DNA of 43,174 bases from an uncultured Bacteroidota bacterium (GTDB lineage Bacteria; Bacteroidota; Bacteroidia; Flavobacteriales; Flavobacteriaceae). The stretch covers positions 1-43,174 of the forward strand of contig CABXRK010000014.1 in NCBI GenBank assembly GCA_902514625.1. The letters run 5' to 3'. Below, piece by piece: positions 26,552 through 34,255 of this stretch; the stretch's first letter is position 1, and each line of letters begins with the position of its first letter. The notes under the pieces were generated by a model, which was not told the DNA's origin, did not search any database, and saw only the letters and a list, made by a program, of their open reading frames with translations. A program made the translations under genes and the position numbers.

Positions 26552-27928
26552 TTGAAAGTTACTGATATTTATACCCCTATTAATAAAAAGAAATCTAGAG
26601 TTGCATTCTACACTTTAGGTTGTAAATTAAATTTTTCTGAAACATCTTCTATTTCAAGAACTTTTAATTCTGAAAAATATATTAAAGTTAAGTTTAATCA
26701 ATGTGCCGATGTATATGTAATTAATACTTGTTCTGTAACTGAAAATGCAGATAAAAAGTTTAAAAAATTAGTTAAAAGTTCATTGAAAACTAACCCTTTG
26801 GCTTTTATTGTCGCTATAGGTTGTTATGCACAACTTCAACCTAAAAAAATATCAGAGATTGAAGGAGTAGACTTAATTCTTGGCGCTAACGAAAAATATA
26901 AAATCGAAAGTTTATTGAATAATATAAACAAAAATGAAAACACGTTAATTCACAGTTGTGAAATTGATAAATTAAAAGATTTTTCAACTGGGTTTTCATT
27001 AAGTGACAGAACCAGATCATTTTTAAAAATACAAGATGGTTGTGATTATAAGTGTTCATATTGTACAATTCCTTTGGCTAGGGGAGAATCAAGAAGTGAT
27101 TCAGTAGAATCAATAATGTTAAATGTAAAAAAAATTGCTTCTAATGGGATTAAAGAAATAGTTTTAACTGGCGTTAATATTGGAGACTTTGGTAAGGGGG
27201 GTAATTACAATAAAAAATATAAGAAAAATTTCATGGATTTACTTATTGAGTTAGATGAACTTAATGAAATTCAAAGATTTAGAATTTCATCAATTGAACC
27301 AAATCTTTTGACAAATGAAATTATTTTATTTGTATGTAATAGTAAATTATTTGCGCCTCATTTTCATATTCCTCTTCAAAGTGGCAGTGATAATATTTTA
27401 AGAAAAATGAAGAGAAGATATCTTTCTAAACATTACGAAAGCAGAGTCAAATATATAAAAAGTTTAAACCCTAATGCTTGTATAGGAGTAGACGTAATTG
27501 TCGGGTTCCCTGGAGAAACAAATTACGAGTTTTTAAAAACATATAATTTATTAGAAAAATTAGACATTTCATACTTACATGTTTTTCCTTATTCTGAAAG
27601 ACCTAATACTGATGCAATTTCATTTGACAAAGTTGTGCCATTAGATATTAGAGATAAAAGAAGTAAAGTTTTGAGAGATTTATCTGAAAGAAAGAGAATG
27701 ATTTTCTATAAGAGTCAAATTGGAAAAGAAAGGATAGTTTTATTTGAGAACTCTAATAAAAAGGGATATATATATGGTTTAACAGAAAATTATATTAGAG
27801 TTAGGGCTCCATGGAACCCAGAATTGAGTAATAAAATCATTAATACTAGAATTAAATCAATTGATGAAAAAGGATATGCAAGAACCGAAAATTACAGTTT
27901 TATGCCAACGGGCAATAGACTTTTATAG
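26552..27928 (+). CDS. mtaB: tRNA t6A37 C2-methylthiotransferase (MtaB-type radical SAM enzyme)
   Basis: A 458-residue enzyme that adds a methylthio group to t6A at position 37 of tRNA. The N-terminal UPF0004 domain has three cluster Cys: LGCKLN (Cys24), NTCSVTENAD (Cys60) and IGCYAQ (Cys91). The radical SAM motif CxxxCxxC lies at Cys164/168/171 in DGCDYKCSYCTIPLARG, followed by IVLTGVNIGDFG and PHFHIPLQSGSDN. The LGCKLN spelling separates MtaB from MiaB and RimO. The start is TTG: an in-frame stop occurs at 26531-26533 and no ATG precedes the conserved N-terminus. The 3' end overlaps the convergent GNAT gene by 37 bases. Confidence 0.93.
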   Translation: MKVTDIYTPINKKKSRVAFYTLGCKLNFSETSSISRTFNSEKYIKVKFNQCADVYVINTCSVTENADKKFKKLVKSSLKTNPLAFIVAIGCYAQLQPKKISEIEGVDLILGANEKYKIESLLNNINKNENTLIHSCEIDKLKDFSTGFSLSDRTRSFLKIQDGCDYKCSYCTIPLARGESRSDSVESIMLNVKKIASNGIKEIVLTGVNIGDFGKGGNYNKKYKKNFMDLLIELDELNEIQRFRISSIEPNLLTNEIILFVCNSKLFAPHFHIPLQSGSDNILRKMKRRYLSKHYESRVKYIKSLNPNACIGVDVIVGFPGETNYEFLKTYNLLEKLDISYLHVFPYSERPNTDAISFDKVVPLDIRDKRSKVLRDLSERKRMIFYKSQIGKERIVLFENSNKKGYIYGLTENYIRVRAPWNPELSNKIINTRIKSIDEKGYARTENYSFMPTGNRLL

Positions 27929-28185
27929 TTTTTGTTTTTTCTTAAAAATCTTGCAATTTCAGGACTTGTAGGAACAACTTTAATATTCTTATTACTAACA
28001 TACTCAAGAACTTGTTTAATAAACCAATCTTTAAATTCAGATTTGTTTATTTTTTTAGGTATTGTAATTTTAGTAAGGAAAATTTTTCTTTCTTGTTCTG
28101 CATATTCAATTGTAGCTAATTCTCCATCTAATTCAATTTCAAATTGTCTAAGAAAATCATTATTCTCAAGTTTAAGGTTATACAC
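27892..28185 (-). CDS. Small GNAT-fold protein (YidJ-like N-acetyltransferase)
   Basis: A 97-residue protein with the sequence style of the small GNAT-like family: FEIELDGELATIEYAEQERKIFLTKI near the start, then WFIKQVLEYVSNKNIKVVPTSPEIARFLRKN. The order beta-beta-beta, helix, VVPTSP strand and a helix matches minimal acetyltransferases of about 90-100 residues. Substrate unknown. Its last 37 bases overlap the 3' end of mtaB on the other strand. A TAAATTTG element lies 87 bases upstream of its start. Confidence 0.8.
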   Translation of the reverse strand: MYNLKLENNDFLRQFEIELDGELATIEYAEQERKIFLTKITIPKKINKSEFKDWFIKQVLEYVSNKNIKVVPTSPEIARFLRKNKNYKSLLPVGIKL

Positions 28186-28272
28186 TTTGATAGTATGTTT
28201 TTATTTATTGAATATTGTTAAATATCTCAAAAGAATAAAATGTATTAAATTTATAATTTTAAGAATAGAATG

Positions 28273-28280
28273 CAAATTTA
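28273..28280 (-). promoter_or_regulatory. TAnnTTTG promoter element (-7) for the GNAT-like gene
   Basis: Read on the minus strand this is TAAATTTG, 87 bases upstream of the ATG at 28185. No TTG lies at the usual -33 spacing, so this is a one-element prediction. Confidence 0.4.
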
Positions 28281-28318
28281 GTAATTTTTTAGTTTTCTAT
28301 CACTAACAAATCATTAAA

Positions 28319-29005
28319 ATGTGCCATAATAAATCAGTAAAGTATCTATACTTAATGCCAGGATTAGCTGCAAGTCCTGAAATTTTTGAATTTTTAAATT
28401 TTAATAAGAGCATTGAATTAATTAAACTTTCATGGATTCCTCCAAAATCTAATGAAAAAATAAGTGATTATGCCTTAAGGATGTCTAAGAAAATAATACA
28501 TAAGTATCCTTATGTTATGGGAGTATCTTTTGGTGGTTTATTGGTTCAAGAAATGTCAAGACATATAAAATTTAAAAAAATTATAATTGTTTCTAGTATT
28601 AAATCAAATAAAGAAATGCCCTTTTCTATGATTATGGCAAAAAAAACTAAAGCTTATCTTATGTTTCCTTCTAAATGGATTAATAATTTGGAGGATCTTG
28701 TTTCTTTTGTTTTTGGCAAATTAGTAAAAAGGCGAATTAAATTGTATAAGAAGTATTTATCAGAAAGAGATCCTAAATATTTAAGATGGGCCATAAATGA
28801 ATTAATTAATTGGAATAGAACAAAATTTTCAGAAAAAATAATTCATATCCATGGAGATAAAGACAATATTTTTCCAATTAGTAAAATCAAAACCCCTATA
28901 ATTATAAAAGGGGGAAATCATGCTATGATTTTAATTAAAAGTAGTTGGTTTAATAAAAATTTACCTTTAATATTACAAGATGATTTTTTAAGAAAAAATA
29001 ATTAA
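28319..29005 (+). CDS. Alpha/beta-hydrolase fold protein
   Basis: A 228-residue protein with an alpha/beta-hydrolase layout: LYLMPGLAASPEIF near the N-terminus (oxyanion-side loop), nucleophile elbow GVSFGG (Ser near residue 70), an acid-containing IHGDKDNIFP loop and a GGNHAMI His loop near the end. This gives a complete Ser-Asp-His triad. Substrate unknown; esterase or thioesterase activity is plausible. It is 5 bases upstream of the lytic transglycosylase gene, suggesting cotranscription. Confidence 0.8.
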   Translation: MCHNKSVKYLYLMPGLAASPEIFEFLNFNKSIELIKLSWIPPKSNEKISDYALRMSKKIIHKYPYVMGVSFGGLLVQEMSRHIKFKKIIIVSSIKSNKEMPFSMIMAKKTKAYLMFPSKWINNLEDLVSFVFGKLVKRRIKLYKKYLSERDPKYLRWAINELINWNRTKFSEKIIHIHGDKDNIFPISKIKTPIIIKGGNHAMILIKSSWFNKNLPLILQDDFLRKNN

Positions 29006-29010
29006 GGGTT

Positions 29011-29913
29011 ATGAAAAAAATTTTGTTTGTGTTTCTTTTTTTTTCTGTAGTTATATTTTTATTACAGAATTTTGATTCTATTCAAAAAGAAAGTGATGGC
29101 TTAAAATCAAATGGAATTTATTCTGATTACAAAGTGTATCCAATCAAAACTCCCGATTCAGTATCTTTTGCTGGTGAGGTTGTATTATTAAAAGATAATG
29201 ATTTAATAGAGAGAATGGATAGAGAGCTATTGGTTAACACTTATTGGCAATCAAACATGATGTTGTTGATTAAAAGAGCTAATAAATTTTTTCCAATTAT
29301 TGAACCAATTCTTGAAGAAGAAGGAATCCCTAATGATTTTAAATATTTAGCAGTTATTGAAAGTGGTTTGCAAAATAGCCGTTCTCCAAAAGGAGCTAAG
29401 GGTTTTTGGCAAATACTTAGAACTACCGGTAGAGAAATGGGATTAGAAATTAATAATAATGTAGATGAGAGATATCATTTAGAGTTATCTACCAAAGCCG
29501 CATGTAAATATTTAAAAAAAGCAAAAGAGAAATTAGGATCCTGGACTCTAGCTGCAGCTGCATATAATAGAGGTATTAATGGAATTTTTCGAAAACTCGA
29601 ATTACAACAAGTAGATAATTATTATGATTTATTATTGGGATTAGAAACTAAAAGGTATGTTTTTAGAATTTTAGCAGTTAAATTAATTTTATCTAAACCT
29701 TTTGATTATGGTTTTATTTTTGATGATAAAGACCTTTATTATTCTGAAAGTTTAAGGTCATTTGAAGTAGACACACCAATAAGCAATCTTTCAAGATTTG
29801 CTTTAAAAATGGGAATAAATTATAAAATTTTAAAAATTCATAATCCATGGCTAATCGAAAACCACCTTAACAATAAGTCTAGAAAGTTATATAATATTAA
29901 GATCCCAAATTAA
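29011..29913 (+). CDS. Lytic transglycosylase (SLT domain, MltD-like)
   Basis: A 300-residue peptidoglycan lyase. A hydrophobic N-terminal segment (KKILFVFLFFSVVIFLLQNF) suggests export or membrane anchoring. The SLT domain shows the catalytic Glu in LAVIESGLQNSRSPKGAKGFWQ, then GLEINNNVDERYH and SWTLAAAAYNRG, the classic family 1 motifs. No full LysM domain is present, unlike E. coli MltD; the C-terminal ~45 residues after SFEVDTP are of unclear fold. It likely cleaves glycan strands during growth or division. Confidence 0.9.
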   Translation: MKKILFVFLFFSVVIFLLQNFDSIQKESDGLKSNGIYSDYKVYPIKTPDSVSFAGEVVLLKDNDLIERMDRELLVNTYWQSNMMLLIKRANKFFPIIEPILEEEGIPNDFKYLAVIESGLQNSRSPKGAKGFWQILRTTGREMGLEINNNVDERYHLELSTKAACKYLKKAKEKLGSWTLAAAAYNRGINGIFRKLELQQVDNYYDLLLGLETKRYVFRILAVKLILSKPFDYGFIFDDKDLYYSESLRSFEVDTPISNLSRFALKMGINYKILKIHNPWLIENHLNNKSRKLYNIKIPN

Positions 29914-29921
29914 GTATTAAA

Positions 29922-30437
29922 TTATATTTTTTTAAGTTGTTGTTGAAGCATTTTGATTTGTTGGTTTAACATTCCATGCTTATCAAGTTTTTTTGCTTCA
30001 CTTAATAAATTAACAGCTTCTCTTTTTCTTCTTTTTTGCATTAAAATTCCTGCCAGGCTCATCTTAGCCATTGCCAAATCAGTAGACATAGATAGTCCAT
30101 ATTCAATTGCTTTTTTAAAATGTTTTTCTGCTTCAGTAAGATTGGTTTGAGAAGAAATAATTCCATGTAGATAATAAAAGTATCCCTGTTGTTTTTTTAC
30201 TAAATTTTTTTTTGGATTGGAAATTCTATTAAGCCATTTAAGGGTTCCTTGGAAATCTTGCTTTCGCAATCTTAAGAAAGCCATAAATATAAATTCATTT
30301 TTAAAATATAATAGAATAAATATACCAGATAGTAAAAGACAAAATATTCCGTTCCCTGTATAGCTTTCCATAAATTGGTAGATACTATAAATGAAACTTA
30401 TAATAACTAGGACTAATTTAAAAGATTTTGGAATCAT
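29922..30437 (-). CDS. Small membrane-anchored TPR-like protein
   Basis: A 171-residue protein. Residues about 8-55 hold two hydrophobic segments (KLVLVIISFIYSIYQF and a following IFCLLLSGIFILLYF). The rest (60-170) looks helical and repeat-like, with GYFYYLHGIISSQTNLTEAEKHFKKAIEYG and AMAKMSLAGILMQKRRKREAVNLL resembling TPR helices. Function unknown; it may scaffold an envelope or ribosome-linked complex. It ends 8 bases from the convergent lytic transglycosylase gene and diverges from rpmH. Confidence 0.75.
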   Translation of the reverse strand: MIPKSFKLVLVIISFIYSIYQFMESYTGNGIFCLLLSGIFILLYFKNEFIFMAFLRLRKQDFQGTLKWLNRISNPKKNLVKKQQGYFYYLHGIISSQTNLTEAEKHFKKAIEYGLSMSTDLAMAKMSLAGILMQKRRKREAVNLLSEAKKLDKHGMLNQQIKMLQQQLKKI

Positions 30438-30449
30438 TAATTTTTTTCA

Positions 30450-30457
30450 CAAATTTA
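30450..30457 (-). promoter_or_regulatory. TAnnTTTG promoter element (-7) for TPR gene
   Basis: Read on the minus strand this is TAAATTTG, 12 bases upstream of the ATG at 30437, predicting a very short 5' leader. The adjacent spacer is occupied by the palindrome at 30459-30482. Confidence 0.5.
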
Positions 30458-30458
30458 A

Positions 30459-30482
30459 TAAAAACAATTCGAATTGTTTTTA
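30459..30482. promoter_or_regulatory. 24-bp perfect palindrome between divergent promoters (candidate operator)
   Basis: Two 12-base arms (left arm TAAAAACAATTC) pair perfectly with no spacer. It sits 1 base from the -7 element of the minus-strand TPR gene promoter and 8 bases upstream of the -33 TTG of the rpmH promoter. That is where a dimeric repressor or activator could act on one or both genes. Binding is inferred only from symmetry and position. Confidence 0.5.
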
Positions 30483-30490
30483 AAATCGAC

Positions 30491-30520
30491 TTGTCTTAAT
30501 TAAAAGTTATTGTATATTTG
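30491..30520 (+). promoter_or_regulatory. Bacteroidota-type promoter (-33 TTG, -7 TATATTTG) for rpmH
   Basis: TTG at 30491-30493 and TATATTTG at 30513-30520 are separated by 19 bases, matching the two-part Bacteroidota consensus. The ATG of rpmH follows 51 bases later, leaving a leader of about 45 bases. This is one of the two most complete promoters in the window. Confidence 0.75.
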
Positions 30521-30571
30521 GCGACGATTTAGACTTGGTAACTAGTAAATAGCATTTCTAATTATTTTTTT

Positions 30572-30730
30572 ATGAAAAGAACGTTTCAACCATCTAAAAG
30601 AAAGAGAAGGAATAAACATGGCTTTCGTGAAAGAATGTCTTCTGTTGGCGGAAAAAAAGTTTTATCTAATAGGCGTTCTAAAGGAAGAAAAAAAATTTCT
30701 GTTTCATCTGAACCAAGACATAAAAAATAA
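30572..30730 (+). CDS. rpmH: 50S ribosomal protein L34
   Basis: A 52-residue basic protein starting [20 protein letters not shown], with the L34 core [25 protein letters not shown]. It is too short for a typical ORF cut-off but unmistakable. It is flanked by a strong promoter-like sequence upstream and an intrinsic terminator 20 bases downstream. It sits next to carB, not next to rnpA or dnaA as in many bacteria. Confidence 0.97.
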   Translation: MKRTFQPSKRKRRNKHGFRERMSSVGGKKVLSNRRSKGRKKISVSSEPRHKK

Positions 30731-30750
30731 ATGAATAAAAGTATTTTAAA

Positions 30751-30787
30751 AGGGTATTACTTTTTTTTAAGTAATACCCTTTTTTTA
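30751..30787 (+). terminator. Intrinsic terminator after rpmH
   Basis: A perfect 12-bp stem (AGGGTATTACTT at 30751-30762 with its complement at 30769-30780), a 6-base T loop and a following T run (30781-30786). It is the clearest Rho-independent terminator in the window. It ends only about 25 bases before the carB start. Confidence 0.9.
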
Positions 30788-30811
30788 TATATTGAAAAAG
30801 TTTAATTAAAA

Positions 30812-33661
30812 ATGCCAAAGAAAAAAAATCTTAAAAGAATTTTAATAATAGGATCAGGTCCAATTATTATTGGTCAAGCTTGTGAGTTTGATTATTCTGG
30901 AACTCAAGCTCTTAGATCTTTAAAAGAAGATGGTATAGAAACAATTCTTATAAATTCTAATCCAGCAACCATAATGACTGATCCTAAAATGGCTGATCAT
31001 ATTTATTTGAAGCCGTTAAATACTAAGTCAATAATTGAAATATTAAAGAACCATAAAGTAGATGCTGTATTACCAACAATGGGAGGTCAAACGGCACTAA
31101 ATTTGTGTATTGAAGCTGATGAAAAAGGAATTTGGGAAGATTTTGGAGTTAAAATAATTGGAGTTGATATTGACGCAATTAATATTACTGAGGATAGGGA
31201 AAAATTTAAACAGCTTTTAAAGAAAATTAATATTCCTGTTGCACCTGCTGAAACTGCAAATTCTTTTTTAAAAGGCAAAGAGATTGCTCAAAAATTTGGC
31301 TTTCCACTTGTTGTTAGACCTTCATTTACATTAGGAGGAACAGGTGCTTCAATAATTTATAATCCTGGTGATTTTGATAAATTATTAACTCGGGGACTTG
31401 AAGCTTCTCCAATACATGAAGTTATAATTGATAAAGCTTTAATGGGATGGAAAGAATATGAATTAGAATTATTAAGAGATAATCAAGATAATGTTGTAAT
31501 AATTTGTACTATTGAAAATATGGATCCTATGGGAATTCATACTGGTGATTCTATTACTGTTGCTCCTGCAATGACCCTTTCAGACAATACTTTTCAAAGA
31601 ATGCGAGATATGGCTATTAAAATGATGAGAAATATTGGAGACTTTGCTGGGGGTTGTAATGTTCAATTTGCAGTTAGTCCAGACGATAAGGAAGACATAA
31701 TTGCAATTGAAATTAATCCAAGAGTTTCTAGATCTTCAGCTTTAGCTTCAAAAGCTTCAGGATATCCCATTGCTAAAATTGCGGCTAAATTAGCAATTGG
31801 CTATAATTTAAATGAATTAGAAAATCAGATAACTAAATCAACTTCAGCTTTATTTGAACCTACTGTTGATTACGTGATTGTTAAAATTCCGAGATGGAAT
31901 TTTGATAAATTTGAAGGATCAGATAGGACTCTTGGCCTTCAGATGAAATCTGTTGGAGAGGTTATGGGTATTGGAAGATCTTTTCAAGAGGCTTTACACA
32001 AAGCAACACAGTCACTTGAGATAAAAAGAAATGGCTTGGGAGCTGATGGTAAAGGTTATAAGTCATACGATGAAATAATCCATAAATTATCTAATCCAAG
32101 TTGGGATAGAGTTTTTGTTATATATGATGCAATACAAATAGGAATTCCTTTATCTAGGATTTATGAACTTACAAAAATAGATTATTGGTTTTTGAAACAA
32201 TATGAAGAGTTAAATGCCTTAGAAAATCAAATTACAAATTTTAAAATAAATACTATAGATAAATCTCTTTTATTAGAGGCTAAACAAAAAGGTTTTGCTG
32301 ATAGACAGATTGCGCATATGTTAGATTGTTTAGAAAGTCAAGTTTATAAGAGAAGGAATGAATTAGGGGTTCAAAGAGTTTATAAACTTGTGGATACATG
32401 TGCTGCAGAATTTTCTGCGAAGACACCTTATTACTATTCTACTTTTGAAGAGACGATGCAAATTGAAGGTAATCCCCCATATAGTGATAATGAGAGTAAA
32501 GTATCTAAAAGAAAAAAAATTATTGTTTTAGGATCCGGACCAAATAGAATAGGTCAAGGAATTGAATTTGATTATTGTTGTGTTCATGGAGTTCTTGCTG
32601 CTTCTGAATGTGGATATGAAACTATAATGATTAATTGTAATCCAGAAACTGTCTCAACTGATTTTGATATTGCTGATAAACTTTATTTTGAACCAGTTTT
32701 TTGGGAACATATATATGATATAATTAGACTTGAAAATCCTGAGGGAGTAATTGTTCAATTGGGTGGTCAAACTGCTCTTAAATTAGCTGAAAAATTAGAT
32801 AGATATGGAATAAAAATAATTGGTACAGATTTCAAATCACTTGATTTAGCAGAAGATAGGGGAAGTTTTTCTACTTTACTTAAGAAAAATAAAATCCCAT
32901 ACCCAGATTTTGGTGTTGCTCAAAATGCTGAAGAAGCTTTAGAATTATCTAAAAAATTAGATTTCCCAATATTAGTTAGACCTTCTTATGTTTTAGGTGG
33001 TCAGGGAATGAAAATAGTTATTAATAAAGAAGAATTAGAGGCACATGTAGTTGATTTATTAAGAAAAATTCCTAATAACAAATTATTACTTGACCATTAT
33101 TTAGACGGTGCAATTGAAGCTGAAGCTGATGCAATATGTGATGGTAATAGTGTTTATATTATTGGGATTATGGAACACATTGAACCTTGTGGAATTCATT
33201 CTGGTGATTCAAATGCTACGTTACCTGTTTTTAATTTAGGAGAATATGTTGTTCAACAAATTAAAGATCATACAATAAAGATTGCTAAAGCTTTAAAGAC
33301 TATTGGCTTGATTAATATACAGTTTGCAATTAAGGATGATAAGGTTTATGTAATTGAAGCAAATCCAAGAGCTTCTCGGACAGTACCATTTATATCTAAA
33401 GCTTATGGTGAACCTTATGTGAATTATGCAACTAAGGTAATGTTGGGTAAAAATAAAGTTTCGGATTTCAAGTTTCAACCTAAATTAAATGGATTTGCTA
33501 TTAAGCAGCCAATTTTCTCTTTTAACAAATTCCCTAATGTTGACAAACAGCTTGGACCTGAAATGAAAAGTACAGGTGAAAGTATTTTGTTTATAGAGAC
33601 TCTTAAAGATGATGAGTTTTATGACTTGTATTCTAGAAGAAAAATGTATTTAACTAAGTGA
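30812..33661 (+). CDS. carB: Carbamoyl-phosphate synthase large subunit, without C-terminal regulatory domain
   Basis: A 949-residue enzyme making carbamoyl phosphate for arginine and pyrimidine synthesis. The two homologous synthetase halves are both present: the first begins RILIIGSGPIIIGQACEFDYSGTQA, the second IIVLGSGPNRIGQGIEFDYC near residue 570. ATP-grasp motifs (VVRPSFTLGGTGA; ILVRPSYVLGGQGM) and metal-site EINPRVSRSSAL and EANPRASRTVPF segments are intact. It ends just after FNKFPNVDKQLGPEMKSTGE, whereas E. coli CarB (about 1073 residues) continues with an allosteric MGS-like domain. The missing domain implies no regulation by UMP or ornithine at that site. carA is not in the window. 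DUF6580 follows 26 bases later. Confidence 0.96.
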   Translation: MPKKKNLKRILIIGSGPIIIGQACEFDYSGTQALRSLKEDGIETILINSNPATIMTDPKMADHIYLKPLNTKSIIEILKNHKVDAVLPTMGGQTALNLCIEADEKGIWEDFGVKIIGVDIDAINITEDREKFKQLLKKINIPVAPAETANSFLKGKEIAQKFGFPLVVRPSFTLGGTGASIIYNPGDFDKLLTRGLEASPIHEVIIDKALMGWKEYELELLRDNQDNVVIICTIENMDPMGIHTGDSITVAPAMTLSDNTFQRMRDMAIKMMRNIGDFAGGCNVQFAVSPDDKEDIIAIEINPRVSRSSALASKASGYPIAKIAAKLAIGYNLNELENQITKSTSALFEPTVDYVIVKIPRWNFDKFEGSDRTLGLQMKSVGEVMGIGRSFQEALHKATQSLEIKRNGLGADGKGYKSYDEIIHKLSNPSWDRVFVIYDAIQIGIPLSRIYELTKIDYWFLKQYEELNALENQITNFKINTIDKSLLLEAKQKGFADRQIAHMLDCLESQVYKRRNELGVQRVYKLVDTCAAEFSAKTPYYYSTFEETMQIEGNPPYSDNESKVSKRKKIIVLGSGPNRIGQGIEFDYCCVHGVLAASECGYETIMINCNPETVSTDFDIADKLYFEPVFWEHIYDIIRLENPEGVIVQLGGQTALKLAEKLDRYGIKIIGTDFKSLDLAEDRGSFSTLLKKNKIPYPDFGVAQNAEEALELSKKLDFPILVRPSYVLGGQGMKIVINKEELEAHVVDLLRKIPNNKLLLDHYLDGAIEAEADAICDGNSVYIIGIMEHIEPCGIHSGDSNATLPVFNLGEYVVQQIKDHTIKIAKALKTIGLINIQFAIKDDKVYVIEANPRASRTVPFISKAYGEPYVNYATKVMLGKNKVSDFKFQPKLNGFAIKQPIFSFNKFPNVDKQLGPEMKSTGESILFIETLKDDEFYDLYSRRKMYLTK

Positions 33662-33687
33662 TTAATAGATTCTTTAATTAATTTTAA

Positions 33688-34194
33688 ATGAAATATTTGA
33701 TAAAATCAAACTTTGAAATAATACTAATAAGTTTTTTAATTGTTTTTGCTGTTTTATCTAGATTAATTCCTCATCCTCCTAATTTCACTCCAATTGGAGG
33801 TATAGCTATTTTTGGAGCCATAAAGATTACTAATAAGTATTTAGCTGTTTTACTTCCTTTAATTTGTATGTTTATCTCTGATTTATATTTAGGATTCACT
33901 TTAGTGAGTTTATTTGTTTATTTTTCATTTTTTTTAATTTCATTAATTAGTATACATATTAAAACTAATACCATAAATAAGGTATTTTTAAGTTCATTCA
34001 TATTTTTTTTTATAACTAATTTTGGTGTTTGGCTTATTGGATACCCTTTAACATTAGAAGGATTCATTGCTTGTTATTTATTAGCAATACCTTTTTATAT
34101 AAATACAATCTTAGGTGATTTTTTTTATACGTTTTCTTTAATTTTCTTTTATAAAATTTCCGTGAATTATTTTATGGTTAGATATAGAAAATAA
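33688..34194 (+). CDS. DUF6580 family membrane protein
   Basis: A 168-residue hydrophobic protein with about five membrane segments. The motif RLIPHPPNFTPIGGIAIFGA near residue 28 and the following FISDLYLGF are typical of this family of small putative transport proteins. It follows carB by 26 bases on the same strand and ends convergent to the S41 protease gene. Substrate unknown. Confidence 0.82.
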   Translation: MKYLIKSNFEIILISFLIVFAVLSRLIPHPPNFTPIGGIAIFGAIKITNKYLAVLLPLICMFISDLYLGFTLVSLFVYFSFFLISLISIHIKTNTINKVFLSSFIFFFITNFGVWLIGYPLTLEGFIACYLLAIPFYINTILGDFFYTFSLIFFYKISVNYFMVRYRK

Positions 34195-34255
34195 AATTGT
34201 AATTATCAAATCCGCTGCAGAAAGTAAAATGCATCTTGGGATTAAATTAATTATT

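Noticed and set aside
27932-28306. Plus-strand open frame opposite the GNAT-like gene (124 codons)
   Set aside because: It lies antisense to a recognisable GNAT-like protein, is Phe/Leu/Ser-rich with no family resemblance, and is a shadow of the real frame.
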